DNA of 64,000 nucleotides from Acanthosepion lycidas (GCA_963932145.1 OZ010574.1:81849865-81913864), one strand, 5' to 3'. Numbered from the stretch's first letter, positions 9,711 through 21,488 are shown. The notes: generated from the sequence alone by a model not told the origin. A program made the numbers and translations.

Positions 9711-11424
9711 TGATCAGAATCCAAGTTTCAGCTTAGACAGTTTGTGATTATTATGCATTTATGCCTTTGGAAAAGGCAAGATTCCTTTTATTTTCATCAC
9801 TCAGCTATGGTTTAAATAGCAGAACAACCAATTTGTGAGGAAGACAACTCTGGATTCACAAATTTGGAGATGTTACCAGTAAAGCTTTGTTGAGCACAAT
9901 CATGGTAATTCAGTTTACAGCTATTAAGAGGAAATGATGCTGTGGGGAGCCAAGTGTTAAATGGCTGGGAGGGTTCAAGAGGGTATAAAGTAATTATTTG
10001 ATTTAAAGTGTGAAAACTGAGCAGAGAGAAATAATAGGTCATAAGAGACAAGTAGAAAAGTCAACCACTTCTGAGAGAAAATAGATATATTTTGAGTCAT
10101 GAAAAAGTGAAATTTAGTTATTCAAGTAACAATGAATTAATATTGTAGGAATTTTCTCAGTATATTTGGAGAATGATAAATGTGATTTTTTTTCTGGTGT
10201 TCATGGCAATTGTTTCTCTCTTTTCATGGAATTCTTGTCACTTCTGTGAAAGCAGGAGTCTACTTATTATTTCATTACAGTGGGAATTTGCAAAAAGGTA
10301 AAGTTTTTCCCTTGACAGGGAGTCATACATACCAGTAAAGGTATGTGGTCAAAAGTGGGAAAATTCTATTATGATATCAGTTGATAAAGGCCTTTCCAGT
10401 ACCTGTTTATTTTATTTCATTATTTTGTTTTTTAATGATAATTTTGTTTTTTATTTTTTTCTGTTTTTTTTTTGTTTTTTGTTGCTCACACAAATATTTA
10501 TAAGTTGGGTGTTTGCATTGCCTATTCAGAAATAGAAACTTATGTTTGATCATCATTTTACTGGATTCCAGGTGAAAAGCATAACTCAGTGAAAATCTGA
10601 TATAGGCACTTTCTATGATATCTCCCTTGTTTTTTTTTTCATTCAATTTATGCTAATGTATATTGCTCAACATGAGGTTTATCTTGACTGGTTTTCACTG
10701 CAATCCATTGCTGATGTTGCTTGTTTAAGAGCCTTTGTTTCTTTTACAAACCTCAGTTAAATGTTTCTAATATTATTTAGAAATGTTTAAATTATTCTTG
10801 CCATTATTTTATCACAAATTTCAAGCATCATTTATTTTTTTATGAAAACTTTGTCTCTGCACCTTCTTGTTTTTTGTCTTATACTCTATTGAGCTGCTGT
10901 ATATATAAATGTCAACAAATGGAAAATTAATCATGAGAGGAAAAACCAAAATAACTAAATTTTTCTCAAAGAATTATTTAATGTAATAGATTCTGATTGT
11001 GAATTACAGCTAATGACAACTACTTTATTTATATTTTCTCTCTAAAAGTTTCTAAGTACTTCAAATGCAATGAATTTGTCATGAAGTGTTTTTTTTGTAG
11101 TATTAAAAAATAGTTCCAAGCATCAGTTTACTAATGTTTTATTTTTCTTTGGAGGGAGGAAAAGTTTATGCCTCATCATTTTGTGGCATTTTGACAAAGT
11201 TCAGCTGATTTCTTGATCGTTAGAGTCTGCTCTGTTCTCTGGCAGAACAGTCAATGATTTCTTCAATGAAGAAACCTTAGTTAAAAAAACAAGATTTTTT
11301 GTAGCAAACAGCAATTTGGCTTGGTATTGCCTGGATCACATCATTTGAAAATTATTGAAATTGGGCCATTTTTTCAATTCTTTGGATATTGCATAGTATG
11401 GAGAGAATTCCCCACCAGTACTCC

Positions 11425-11428
<4 letters not shown>
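9711..11428. other. AT-rich stretch with no recognisable feature
   Basis: Several T-rich and poly-T runs (10430-10490, 10629-10640). No protein motif, RNA gene or element end recognised. Confidence 0.5.

Positions 11429-11482
<54 letters not shown>
11429..11482. repeat. (AC)n microsatellite
   Basis: Twenty-seven uninterrupted AC dinucleotides. Confidence 0.98.
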
Positions 11483-11485
<3 letters not shown>

Positions 11486-11528
11486 GTTTGTGTAGTCAAT
11501 AGTATCATACAAGTAGGCCTGATTCTGA

Positions 11529-11600
11529 TTTAATTATCAGAGTGAGAAAAATTATGATATAAATCTTTATATCATAACTTTTACTCACTCTGATCATTAA
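11529..11600. repeat. 72-bp hairpin, possible palindromic MITE
   Basis: TTAATTATCAGAGTGAG on the left is answered by CTCACTCTGATCATTAA on the right, and inner arms TTATGATATAAA and TTTATATCATAA meet around 11565. A small hairpin with CAGAGTGAG ends could be a hAT-like MITE, but no clear 8-bp target duplication is visible. Confidence 0.6.
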
Positions 11601-11699
11601 ATATATAGTAACAAGAGCATATAGAGGAATTCATGATAAATTAATTTTTCTATACAACAATTCACTCAGCACAAGGCTCGAGAGCCAATGAAGGTAGAG

Positions 11700-12260
11700 G
11701 ATCACTGTTAAAATGGTTATAATGAATGAGGTGTGTGATGTGAATAAAGAGATAGTTGGTAGTGAAGATTATGAAGATAAGGAGGATAGATAACAATTGA
11801 CACTTGACTTGAAAATTGAAGTGTTCAGGGAAGAAATAATGCAGATGTCTGTTCCAGAAAGTAGCATTTTTGGGTGGAAAAGCTGAGTGTAAGTTACTGA
11901 ATACAGGGGAAATAAGTATGATTTGACTGTATGGCAGTAGTATGACATGTCTTAGTTTTGAAGGTCTGAGATAAAGGAACTAAAGAATATAGCTCATCTG
12001 AACAGATGAGCCCAACAAGATAGGTTTATGATGTTGTGTTTATGGGAAATAGTCTGCAGAATGGAGAATAAGTCTATTCCGACAAGATCACATAAATGAT
12101 TTTGAACACCTATCATTGCTGGAAGGTAAGGGTTGAGCAGTTTCAACCTAGACATGGTAGAGATACTCTATTTTTGGTCTAATCTGTCTCTTGTAAAGAT
12201 AAAGCATAACAGGAGGAGTCAGGTACTTCCTTGGGTGATAAAACGAGCTGAACATTTTAG
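11700..12260 (-). pseudogene. Jockey/CR1-like LINE, ORF2 C-terminal and 3' remnant
   Basis: On the minus strand, 12250 downwards translates with LYKRQIRPKIEYLYHV, which matches the LYKSxIRPxMEYCSHIW block. Near 11880 come PPKNATFWNRHLHYFFPEHF and FNFQV, matching the terminal FFPRTAxLWNxLPxxCFPxxYNLxxFK block of such ORF2 proteins. Several frameshifts. Related copies are at 31430-31840, 35150-35440 and 60590-61550. Confidence 0.75.
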
Positions 12261-14351
12261 CAATGGATTGTGTATATGAGTTTCAATTGAGACCTGGAGT
12301 TAACAACTATACCATAGAAATGAACTCAATTTAACATTGATTCATTATAAAGGGCAGGATTTACTAAATAGTAAAGATTTCATTTACTCGGATGATGATA
12401 ACAATGTTGCAGTAAAAACAGAAAATACATTGATCGGGAAGTGTTTTGTCAATGATTTTTCATTGTAAAAATGCTTTCAGACTATTATGCCATTCCAACC
12501 TCTAACCAAATATTTTTTTTTTTCATTTTTGCTCAGCTTTATCTATTTCTTATTAAGATGTCTTTTTAGCAGATTTATCTGATAGCATGTCCATGCATAC
12601 ACTTTAAGAGGTTTCTATGGAAAAAGTAATAATTTTAATTTATTTTTGTGAAAATCATGTCATGCAAATAGAAAAAATCTGGAAGAAATGTGCAGGTGAA
12701 ACTTTGCGATGCACATCTCTGAATCTTACAATCACAGTAGGTACATGCATGTTGCATCCATGACATATGTGAAATTTCAAAAAGATTATTCTCAACTCAC
12801 AGGTAACAATTATCCTGGAATATCTCTGAACTTGAAAACTGTTGAATTCTGTATCTCATTTCAAACGAAATGTGATTCACAGAAAAATAAGTAATGAATC
12901 CATTAATTTGTTTGAATAATGCATTAGAATAGAAAAGTTTTTTTTCTTTTCTTTTTTCCTTTCAATGATTTTTCTGTGTATGATTGCATAAATGCAAACT
13001 TAGTGTCAGATTAAAACATACAATACATGAACTAAAATGGAAGTACTTTTTTAAAATCTGTGATTGATAACATATTTTGAACATCAAATTGTTTTTATAA
13101 AATATTTTACATGAAGTGTCATACTTAGAATGACACAGTTATTGAGGCCAAATAAAAAGAAATATTTTTCAGCTTTCATTAACTGAAACAGCTTAAGAAA
13201 TTACAAGGATGGGCAGTACATTGATTTGAAAAGAAATACCTCAATTTATGCACATCAAACATTTAATTAAACTCATTGTTTCAGACAAGAAAATATATTT
13301 TATATGCTTGATTAATTTGTTTCTATTTTTTACTAAAAACTATTCTATATTTTCTGAATACAAGAATATTTGAAGAGGCATCAATTGCTGAATAGATCCT
13401 CTGTTGTGGGATTTGGGTGGTTTTCTGTTTTGTGAAATTTTTTGCTCATTATTGTTCTTTTTAGTACTTTTTCTTTTATTTTAATACCTGTTCCACTTCA
13501 GTACTTTGTTGTTTTGATTCCCAATTTTTTTACTCTCATTTTTCTTTTTCAATTTACTTAGTAGTTAGTAAACATCTTGAGGTTTCTCCTTTTTTATTTA
13601 ATTCCATGTCTTTTCTATATTTTGATTAATGGATGTCATTTTCTTGACAAAACATTTCCTAATGATATCAAATGCCACAATGATTGTGATCAATCTGATA
13701 GTTATGAAGAGAAATTATTTCCTGTATACTATTCAGCTCTGAAAAAGCAAGTATAACTTTGATGGTTGCAGAAATTTATTCAGTTGACAATTAACATTGA
13801 TAACACATTTTTTTTTTCCAATTTTTTTTGTATGAATTCTAAAACTATCACATGTTTAATTCATAAAATTTTAACCAGTATTTAAAATTTGTTTTTTGCT
13901 TAATTTATTATTATATCTCATCTATTTCTCATAGGTTAAAGAAAAATCTGAGAATATGAAAATATCCATTTTGATAGTGTATTTTTTTATTTTTAGCTTG
14001 CATCAAAGATTAGTGTTTGTCTTTGTTCAATCAAAGTTAACTATCCATGTTTTCCAGTGCAAATTTAAATGTGCCATTTGAAAATAATAATAATAATAAT
14101 CCATACAAATGTAGATGTATGAAAAAAGGACATTACAAAGAAAAAAAAATTAGGTCTACCTTAATATATCTATATTAATATTGGAGGCATGTGTGTCATA
14201 TCAAATGATAAGGCTTGTTGATCTAAGTTTTGGCATGAGTGCTCATTAGGTATCTGGAATGAAAAACATGATCATAAAAGATTGCACATTTCCATCTGTG
14301 AACATGCTAACATATATGCAATTTTGAATTTATGTCTCTGTGAATATGCAC
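12261..14351. other. AT-rich stretch with no recognisable feature
   Basis: Only short open frames (61 codons at 12709-12894), T-rich runs and a short (ATA)n near 14086-14099. Nothing supportable. Confidence 0.5.
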
Positions 14352-14359
14352 TATATATA

Positions 14360-14396
<37 letters not shown>
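14352..14396. repeat. (TA)n microsatellite at the LINE truncation point
   Basis: An imperfect TA run immediately precedes the LINE reverse transcriptase fragment that begins near 14402. Confidence 0.95.
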
Positions 14397-14401
<5 letters not shown>

Positions 14402-14542
14402 CACTGTTGGAACTCCTCATCTGTTGTCCCTGTTTTTAAGAACTCTGGAGACCCTTTTAACCCATCTAACTACCATCCTATCAGTCTCCTACCACTCTTT
14501 GGCAGTGTCTTTGAGGCTTTAATCAATGCCAAAGTGGTTAAG
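14402..14542 (+). pseudogene. Jockey/CR1-like LINE reverse transcriptase, N-terminal part (host LINE)
   Basis: Translation gives VVPVFKNSGDPFNPSNYHPI then SLLPLFGSVFEALINAKV. This is the canonical non-LTR RT block (PVFKKGDxxxxxNYRPISLLPxxxKVFExxIN). The frame is cut within the AKVVK region by an insertion and resumes at 16891. The 5' end is truncated at the TA microsatellite. Confidence 0.88.
14531..14542. repeat. Target-site duplication, left (AAAGTGGTTAAG)
   Basis: AAAGTGGTTAAG matches AAAGTGTTAAG at 16891-16901 with one base deleted. It encodes part of the host LINE RT on the left, and the RT sequence resumes right after it on the right, so it marks the insertion point of the nested element. 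Confidence 0.75.
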
Positions 14543-15339
14543 TGCCCTGTTGGCGGGGCATCAGAATATGCCAACTGCCCCCCTGCAGAGAGTAAAATTC
14601 TCAATGGGGCCACCTGTTGGCCGTGGGTGGCAACCCGTGATGCCTGGAGACTGGATCCTGGCAGTTGAGCAGGTCATGACCCAATTATAAAGTGGTCATG
14701 ACCCTGCAACACACCACTTCGGCCCATACCTGGGCTAGACAGGTGGTCGGAGAGGCCCGATCCAATCAATCGGCTGGTCATGTCAAGCCCCATCACATCT
14801 AACCCATCCCAAAACAACTACAACTTACAATTAACTTTCCCAGTTCCAAACCCCACACTAACTATACTAACACCTTACCCCTAAAATGTGACGGAAAGCG
14901 GTGGCTTAGGGTCAATCAGTGTGGGAACAAAAGATCACGACATGGCTGTATATTACCTGAAGTGCCTCTGGACTTGGTCAGTGAAACTAAAGACATACGG
15001 CTGCTCGCGACCTTTCCCATATATGAGTATACTATCCATGTAGCCCTGTAGTACCAGGGCGGATGGGTTTCCCCCCTGGCTGCTACCCAACACTGGACTC
15101 TGAGTAGGGTGGGGAACATGGATAATGAAGAAAATTAAAACAATAAATGACTACCAAAAAAAACTCCAAGGATTTAGACTCCAAGGATGAAAACTATTAT
15201 AAGGAAACATTTCCCTGATTTATTGTATTAGAATCAATTGAGAAAACTTCCCTAAGTACACTGTCACCTTTCCTGATTCAAAAAGTAATAACCCAAAACA
15301 TTACTGCCAAAACGGTTAAAAAACTGAGAACCGCCAAAA

Positions 15340-15905
15340 CCAAAAATATGCAAATTCTTTACTAAAAAGGAATCAGTTTCATAACCTGAAAGTTCAAGCC
15401 TACCCTCATGAAAGGTTAAATTTTTTCTAAAGGTGTGATATGCAGTAGAGAATTAACTTTATGCTCAATAGAAGAAATAAAAAAAGAATGAAAAAACCAT
15501 GAAGTAACAGAAGTGAAGAGAATCACAACTAAAATTGAAGGAAAAATAAAAGAAACAAATATCTACATCATGACCTTCAATAGACCCATCACACCAAAGG
15601 AACTAAAAATTGGCTATAATATAGAAAAAATACAGCAGTACATCCCGAACCCCTTGAAATGTTTTAAATGCCAAAGATATGGACATCACCAGGACCGTTG
15701 TACACGTCTACCGGTATGTGGGAGATGTGCAGAACAAGACATACATATAGACTGCCAAAAAAAACTATAAGTGCATCAATTGCCAGGGAAACCATCATGC
15801 CAATTCCAGAAACTGTGAAATATGGGAGAAAGAAAAAGAAATAATTCGTTTGAAATATACAAAAAATGTAACCTACCTGGAGTCAAGACAAATGGTAGAA
15901 ACCAC
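15340..15905 (+). pseudogene. LINE ORF1, gag-like with CCHC zinc knuckles
   Basis: Pieces in plus-strand frames read KVQAYPHERLNFSKGVI, MTFNRPITPKELKIGYNI, then PNPLKCFKCQRYGHHQDRC (first knuckle, CX2CX4HX4C) and LPVCGRCAEQDIHIDC. A further knuckle in another frame reads CINCQGNHHANSRNC. After that come EIWEKEKEIIRLKYTKNVTY and LESRQMVETTKYAEV. This is the organisation of jockey/I-group ORF1 nucleic-acid-binding proteins, which coat LINE RNA. At least two frameshifts and a stop (near 15770) break it. The longest uninterrupted piece is 15513-15770. Confidence 0.82.
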
Positions 15906-16457
15906 AAAATATGCAGAAGTATCAAAAAAAAAAAATACCCTTGAAAATAATAAACAAAACTGCGAAAATAACATTAAAATGGAAGACATCACAAAATTAC
16001 TCAAAGAGAGGAGGGAACTGATGAAAGAATAAAAAAACATAAATAAAACAAAACTTGAAACCAACCCACAAATATCAGAAAATAAAAACTCAGCTACTTT
16101 AAAACCCCAAACACAACCCCAAAATGCAAACCCTTCAGAAACAACAACTACACAAAAAACGACCAGAAAAACTTCAAATCCAGCATATGAAGAAAAAGAA
16201 GAAAAAAAAATTCCCTCCAGACAAACCAAAACAAAAACCCAAGATGGATAGATTATGCTCTACTTCAAAAACAAAAAATTCAACTGAAAACAGATTTGAA
16301 TCTCTGGAAACGATGGATACAGATGACTTGGCATTGAAGAACAAATCACCAAAAGTCTAGAAATCCGGCAAATAAAATAATCCAATCCAAAATAAATGTC
16401 AAATCCACTGTAACAACTGCAATTTAAACAAATTACTAACAATAAAACCGACTCTAG

Positions 16458-16735
16458 GTGAATGGATACAGGATTACAGGGAATCACAAAGGGAGGAAGT
16501 TATCCTTTCTTGGACATACTAAAATAACTCATCTATTCCTAAGTGAAAAAAAGGAACCACCATGCCGCACAGCCTGTCATGCCCCATACACTGTAAGACA
16601 CTTCATGAAGGACTGTGCTGACTTTTCATCTGTACGGAAAAAGTAATGAAAGAAATATTTGAACACACCAAGATAGATCATTTAATGGCATATTTAAAGA
16701 AAATAGGACTATACAACAAAATCTAATTAAAATAA
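16458..16735 (+). pseudogene. LINE ORF2 C-terminal fragment
   Basis: Translation includes EPPCRTACHAPYTVRHFMKD and CADFSSVRKK. The pattern C-x3-C-x7-H-x4-C is typical of the end of jockey-type ORF2 proteins. Only this tail of ORF2 is present, placed downstream of ORF1 with no RT between. Confidence 0.65.
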
Positions 16736-16890
16736 AAATGTGTATAACCAATCTAATGCATACAACCATTCTAACATGTGTACCAACTTCAAAACAAATA
16801 AACTACATTAAAAAAGTGTGATACCAAAATTCAAAAACTGACCTTTAAATGACCACAATGGTTGATGGGTCATTAAACCAAACCAAACCA

Positions 16891-18213
16891 AAAGTGTTAA
16901 GCACATTACATACCATGATCTATAGTTTCTGCTTTGTTCAGTCTACCACTGATGTTTTTACAGCCATAACTGAATTTGTATACCAAGCACTTGATAATAA
17001 CACCAAAATTCGAGCTGTGGCTCTAGATATTTCTAAGGCATTTGAAAGGGTTTGGCATGCCAGCTTTCTTTGTAAGCTTCAGGGATATGGTATTACAGGA
17101 TGATTATTTGATTTAATCCAATCATTCCTGTCAAACTGTGAAATGAAGGTTGTCCTGAGTTCTCCTCCGGTTCCTTTCATATGAACACTGGTGTTCCCCA
17201 AGGCTCCATCCTGGGACCTAAACTGTTTCTGATATTCATCAACGATCTTCCTGATGTCATCAGCTCTCAAGTAGGCGTCTGCGCAGATGACACTGCTATT
17301 TACTCCTGTCTCAATAGTAAATCCAGCTTTGCTGACAAAGTTAACCTGGCTGTTGGTCTTGAAAAGGACCTCCAATTTGTGATTGACTGGGGCAGGAAAT
17401 GGCTTGTAAACTTTAATGCCTCCAAAATGAAACTGCTTTCACTTACCCACCATAGAGAAACCTCCCTGCCTCCTATCAGCATGTCTGATGCTCAACTCCA
17501 CGAGGGCATCTCTCTGCGCCTTCTTGGTCTTATGTTTTCCACAAACTGGAGGTGGAACACCTACATTGAATCGATAACTTTATCTGCAAGGAAATTTGGT
17601 TCTCTGTGTCACACCAGAAGGTTTTTTTCATCCATCCATCAAATCTACTGTATGTCCTTGCATTCAATACTGTTGCTATATATGGTTTGGCACCCCTGCT
17701 GTTTATCTTGAGGTTCTCGACAAAATCCAAGGACAGATATGTGATAGGTCTTGACCTGGCATCTCAGCTGCAGTCACTTTCTCATATGATGATGTGATGT
17801 GGCTTCTCTCTGTCTTTTCTATAAATATTTTCATGGCAACTGCACTGATGAGCTACTTTCACTGGAACCCCAACTGCATGAATTTAAACGTGCTACTAGG
17901 TTGGCATCTTGGTCCCACCCTTTCAATGTTGACACAGTTAAATGTAAATGCCACTTCTATTCCAACAGCTTCTTCTCTCACACTTCCCAGCAGTAGAATT
18001 CCCTTCCTCCTACTTGCTCCCCTGATAGCTCTAATCTTCAAATTTTCAAATGTAATGTCGATCAACATCTTCTGATGCCTTGATCTTGATCCCCATTCTT
18101 CTCTTTATCCTTTCCCCAAACAATCCTCTTTACTCTTACTCTCTGTAACTCCTTATGTGCTAGTGGCATTCCCGCCTTGCTTGGGGGGAAATGCTTAAAA
18201 AAAAAATAATAAA
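16891..18213 (+). pseudogene. Jockey/CR1-like LINE reverse transcriptase and 3' end (host LINE, continued)
   Basis: RT resumes after the nested insertion: FCFVQSTTDVFTAITEFV, then AVALDISKAFERVWHASFL (palm motif with catalytic Asp), GVPQGSILGPKLFLIFINDL, and the active-site box as CADDTAIY. WLVNFNASKMKLLSL and LRLLGLMFSTNWRWNTYI follow. After frameshifts near 17600-17800 it reaches the 3' part (CTGTCTTTTCTATAAATATT near 17811), shared almost word for word with 59010-59040. It ends in AAATGCTTAAAAAAAAAATA at about 18190. The fragment 17181-17711 is open for 176 codons. The LINE copies itself by target-primed reverse transcription; this copy is dead. Confidence 0.9.
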
Positions 18214-18677
18214 TAAATATGCACACACTCACCCACACAGATTGTTGGTTTTTGGAACCAGCACTAAGGAAGGAGGAAACCAGTCCTTCCCATTTCTTTG
18301 TTTAGGGCTAATAGTTTAGGTTATTTATAGCTATGACCTTTATTTATTATTCTAAATTTATTATTACATTTGTCTATATATTTCATTTATTTGTTTTGTA
18401 TATTTCCTAGGTTTAAAATATTGGTATTTGGAATAAATGTTATCTCATAGCTTAAATCTAATAAATTTTATTTCAAAGACCAAAATTCAGATCCCAATAA
18501 AATATACAAATGAATAAATGAAATATATGAATGAAATAAAAAAAATTAAATTATAAATAAATAAGCAAACTAAAGGTCATGGCAATACCTAAAGCATTAG
18601 TTCTAAACAAAAGGAGAGGGAAGAGTTGGTCTCCTCCTGTCCACATAATTTCTCTCTCTCTCTTTCTGTCTCTCTCT

Positions 18678-18714
<37 letters not shown>

Positions 18715-20456
18715 TACACACACACACACACACGCACACACAACCAAACAGCCACAGTACCTGCATATATAATTCAATTATAGTGGTGAATGCCTGTGCA
18801 GAACAAATCCCACTTTTTACAACTGACTGCAGAACTGGTGCTCAGTTTACCACATGGTCTCCAAATGATTCTCCTTATGATTTAAATTCAGAGTTTTTCT
18901 TCTCCTACGCTAGTGATTTACAAAGGAGGCCACATATGGAGCAAGTGTGAGGATTGTGAGATGAGATCACTGTTAGATTGACTTGAACTTTTAGATCTTG
19001 CTCTCACTTCTTGAAGATGATTCAGACAAGCAGATTGAAAATTGCTGAGTCCACTAAAACACGTTGATCTCCATTCTACCCGCTTCAATAGTAAAGAGTA
19101 ATAACGCATGGTCAGAAAATTGCGTGAGATATGAAACTAAATCCCCATAAAGTGTTTATTCCTCTGGCCACACTAGTTATATCAATTAAAATCTACAACT
19201 GAAATTTTTTACCATTCCAAACAAGGTGATTAAAATGCAAGTGATTACTGAGATTGAAGGAAACTCAGAAAAAATTGCTGAGGTTAATAGACTTTAAAAA
19301 AAAAAAAATGATTCAGGTGAAGAGAATACAACATTTGACATTGCATTTAAATTATTGAAGATTGTAGTTGACAGGAAAGCAAGAGAGCTCCACAAGTGAG
19401 AAGAGCAAGAAAGAAAACTATTTAGAATAGAATTACTCTTGCACTTAGCAATTCCATCAATAAAATCTAGCTGCCAAATTAGTACAAATGCTTAAATTCA
19501 TGAAGTCAAGGTACCAAAGAGGAAAGCTCAGAACAATTGACCTGAAAATATTTAAATGCTCTATCTTCAATATTGAGTACTCTTCTCCATACACTATGAA
19601 ACTATATTGAACAAAGGAGTTAGCTTAATGTATAGCTATCAATATGGACACTACAACTGACAGTATTGGTGTTTTCTTTATTCTACTGGGAAGTCTAGCA
19701 ATATTGTAACTCATCTATACTAACATTCAAGGCTTGTGTATGTGTGTGTCTCTCTCTCTCTCTCTCTCCATACATGTTTATTCTCCAATGACAAGGGCCA
19801 TTGACCAAAGTTTTTAGATGAACACTCACAAAACAACAAGTTGGGTGATGAGTTATGTGCAACTGAGGTCAGAGATCATTCAAGATCTGAGCATGCAATT
19901 TTCTAGATTTGTAAACGAAGCAGTTTCTTGTAAAGTAATGGTAATATTGAACTTTCTATGAAGAACAAAAATGGTTTTTGAACTCGCAAATGGGGAGGGC
20001 AGATGAGGTCACCAAAGTTTCTGGTTTTTATGATTGATATAGTTTCCAGATTTGAGTAGAAAAAGATAATGAGATAGTGGGTGTTAACCTCCCAAGGTAT
20101 TTCATGGTTAATTTGGGATTAAAATAACTTTTGATGATGTAAATGAAAAAATAAAGTTAAATGTTCAAATCAGGTGACTCACATGGATTACTTCTGAGGC
20201 TGTTCAGAACCCAGTTGAGTGCGATTGTCAAAGAAAGAATACTGCTACTTTATGTATAATGTAAGTTTATTGCGAATGTTTATACTGCCAACAACTCTTC
20301 TACTCATGCAATCAGGAAGAAAGGGATTGTTTATGGTCAAGAACTGAAGCAAATATACCTCCTTATCAGACCTCCTTAATCCAGTGACAAAACCAGTTGA
20401 CATAAAAGTAAACTACCTGTGCAATGTATGATTCAAGAGGTCTGATGATTGATTGA

Positions 20457-20458
<2 letters not shown>
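18214..20458. other. AT-rich stretch with microsatellites, no gene
   Basis: Contains a compound (CT)-(TA)-(CA) microsatellite at about 18650-18742 and a (TC) run at 19748-19768. The open frame 18579-18950 is a product of that microsatellite. No other feature supported. Confidence 0.55.

Positions 20459-20505
<47 letters not shown>
20459..20505. repeat. (TA)n microsatellite flanking the Penelope-like element
   Basis: Pure TA run followed by CACACAT. Confidence 0.97.
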
Positions 20506-20510
<5 letters not shown>

Positions 20511-20613
20511 CATTGAATATGACAGACAACGTGTTTTATTTAGTTTTTTATACAATTTCTCTTGTGATCAAATAATTTGTTTTCTTTTCAGATGATAAAT
20601 TATATAAAAACTG
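20511..20613 (+). repeat. Inverted repeat arm of the Penelope-like element (outer)
   Basis: Matches the reverse complement of 21387-21488 at roughly 85 percent by eye. The arm contains a pyrimidine tract ending in CAG, like a 3' splice site. Confidence 0.85.
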
Positions 20614-20704
20614 AATGTTCTTTTCAGCTATACATTTAGCCATTTTTAAGGATTAAATATTTTAACTGTTAAATAAGAAATAGTTGTATGTATGTATTTA
20701 TGGT

Positions 20705-21436
20705 TTAATTTTTCAAAACACAGTCAAGATATTGTTCATGTTCAAAGTTAATATTATTAAGGGTTGGTTTTTTATTTTTATTAATTAGGCTTCCATTATT
20801 TTTAGCCTTTTTTTTGCATGTAGATGATGCTATTATATTAGTGTTGTCAACAAGTATGTTACAAATTGTGTCCGGTAGGTCTCCATGAATATTTAAATGA
20901 GATCTAATTGAGCTATTGTCAGAAAGGGGTAGAGTGAGTCTGCGTGTCAAACATGTTGTAGTGTGACCTATATAATTATTTACGAATTTTGATTGATCAG
21001 GAATACAATTCCTTAATGGACATTTAAATTCATCAATAATATTTGTTCTATTTAATTTTGTTCTAAGACGGGAATTATTATTTTTAACTATAAGTTTACA
21101 GGTTTTAAATTTTTTGTAATAAATAATTAATCTAATTTTTTTGCTATTGTCAACTGGTGTTGTGCATTTTTTTATAATGTTCTCAATTTTACTTTCATCT
21201 TGTTTATCATTTTCATTCATTTGATTTTTATAAAAAATATTAATGTTACTGATTATGTTTCTATTCTCGCCGTTGCTATTAGCTACCTTAGATAGAAAAC
21301 ACCTAATATGGAAATCCAACAATTGACTAGGAAATCTGTTATTAATAAGTGTTTTACTTTGTTTAATTCTGTAAAGTAAATTCGGACAGTTTTTATATAA
21401 TTTGTCACCTGAAAAGAAAAAATTATTAGATCGCAT
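20705..21436 (-). pseudogene. Penelope-like element C-terminal region with GIY-YIG-type endonuclease
   Basis: This is a 243-codon open frame. After a Lys/Asn-rich linker it reads CPLRNCIPDQSKFVNNYIGH then TTTCLTRRLTLPLSDNSSI and IRSHLNIHGDLP. The YIG-x-TTT-x-L-x-RRL block followed by a conserved S-x-H region is the signature of the Penelope endonuclease domain. The end, NKNKKPTLNNINFEHEQYLD, resembles the usual KxxKPxLN tail. Penelope elements encode RT followed by this nuclease, which nicks target DNA. Here only the region after RT is left and no hammerhead-type ribozyme was recognised nearby. The open frame is long for a relic in AT-rich DNA, so the insertion may be fairly recent. The ATG may be fortuitous: a TTTTCTTTTCAG acceptor-like site lies near 21410. 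Confidence 0.82.
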
Positions 21437-21488
21437 GAGAAATTGTATAAAAAACTAAATCAAAGCACCTTGTCTGTTGTATTCAATG
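21387..21488 (-). repeat. Inverted repeat arm of the Penelope-like element (inner)
   Basis: Counterpart of 20511-20613. It overlaps the 5' part of the open frame at 20705-21436. Confidence 0.85.

Larger units (their letters stand above)
14543..16890 (+). mobile_element. Nested LINE-derived element: ORF1 joined to the ORF2 tail (2348 bp)
   Basis: Bounded by the imperfect 11-12 bp target duplication and ending with a repeated ACCAA tail (CATTAAACCAAACCAAACCA, 16871-16890), as expected of target-primed retrotransposition. Inside are a relatively GC-rich untranslated region (14543-15120), a gag-like ORF1 with zinc knuckles (15340-15905), an A-rich segment, and a short piece resembling the Cys/His tail of a jockey-type ORF2 (16540-16735). 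Endonuclease and reverse transcriptase are missing. It thus resembles ORF1-only LINE derivatives (compare mammalian HAL1). It must have moved using another element's enzyme, or been deleted in a parent copy before it moved. Confidence 0.75.
20511..21488 (-). mobile_element. Penelope-like element fragment bracketed by inverted repeats
   Basis: A GIY-YIG-type open frame on the minus strand (20705-21436) lies between an approximately 100-bp inverted repeat: 20511-20613 on plus and 21387-21488 on minus. The inner arm overlaps the start of the open frame. The arms share CATTGAATA, GACAGACAA or CAGACAAGG, TTTAGTTTTTTATACAATTT, TTTTCTTTTCAG and AAATTATATAAAAACTG. Penelope-like elements often carry partial duplicated or inverted copies at their ends. 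The RT domain is absent here, so the copy is truncated. Confidence 0.75.

Noticed and set aside
20430-20460. CTGATGA near the Penelope-like element as part of a hammerhead ribozyme
   Set aside because: The required GAAA block and helix-forming flanks are not present nearby.
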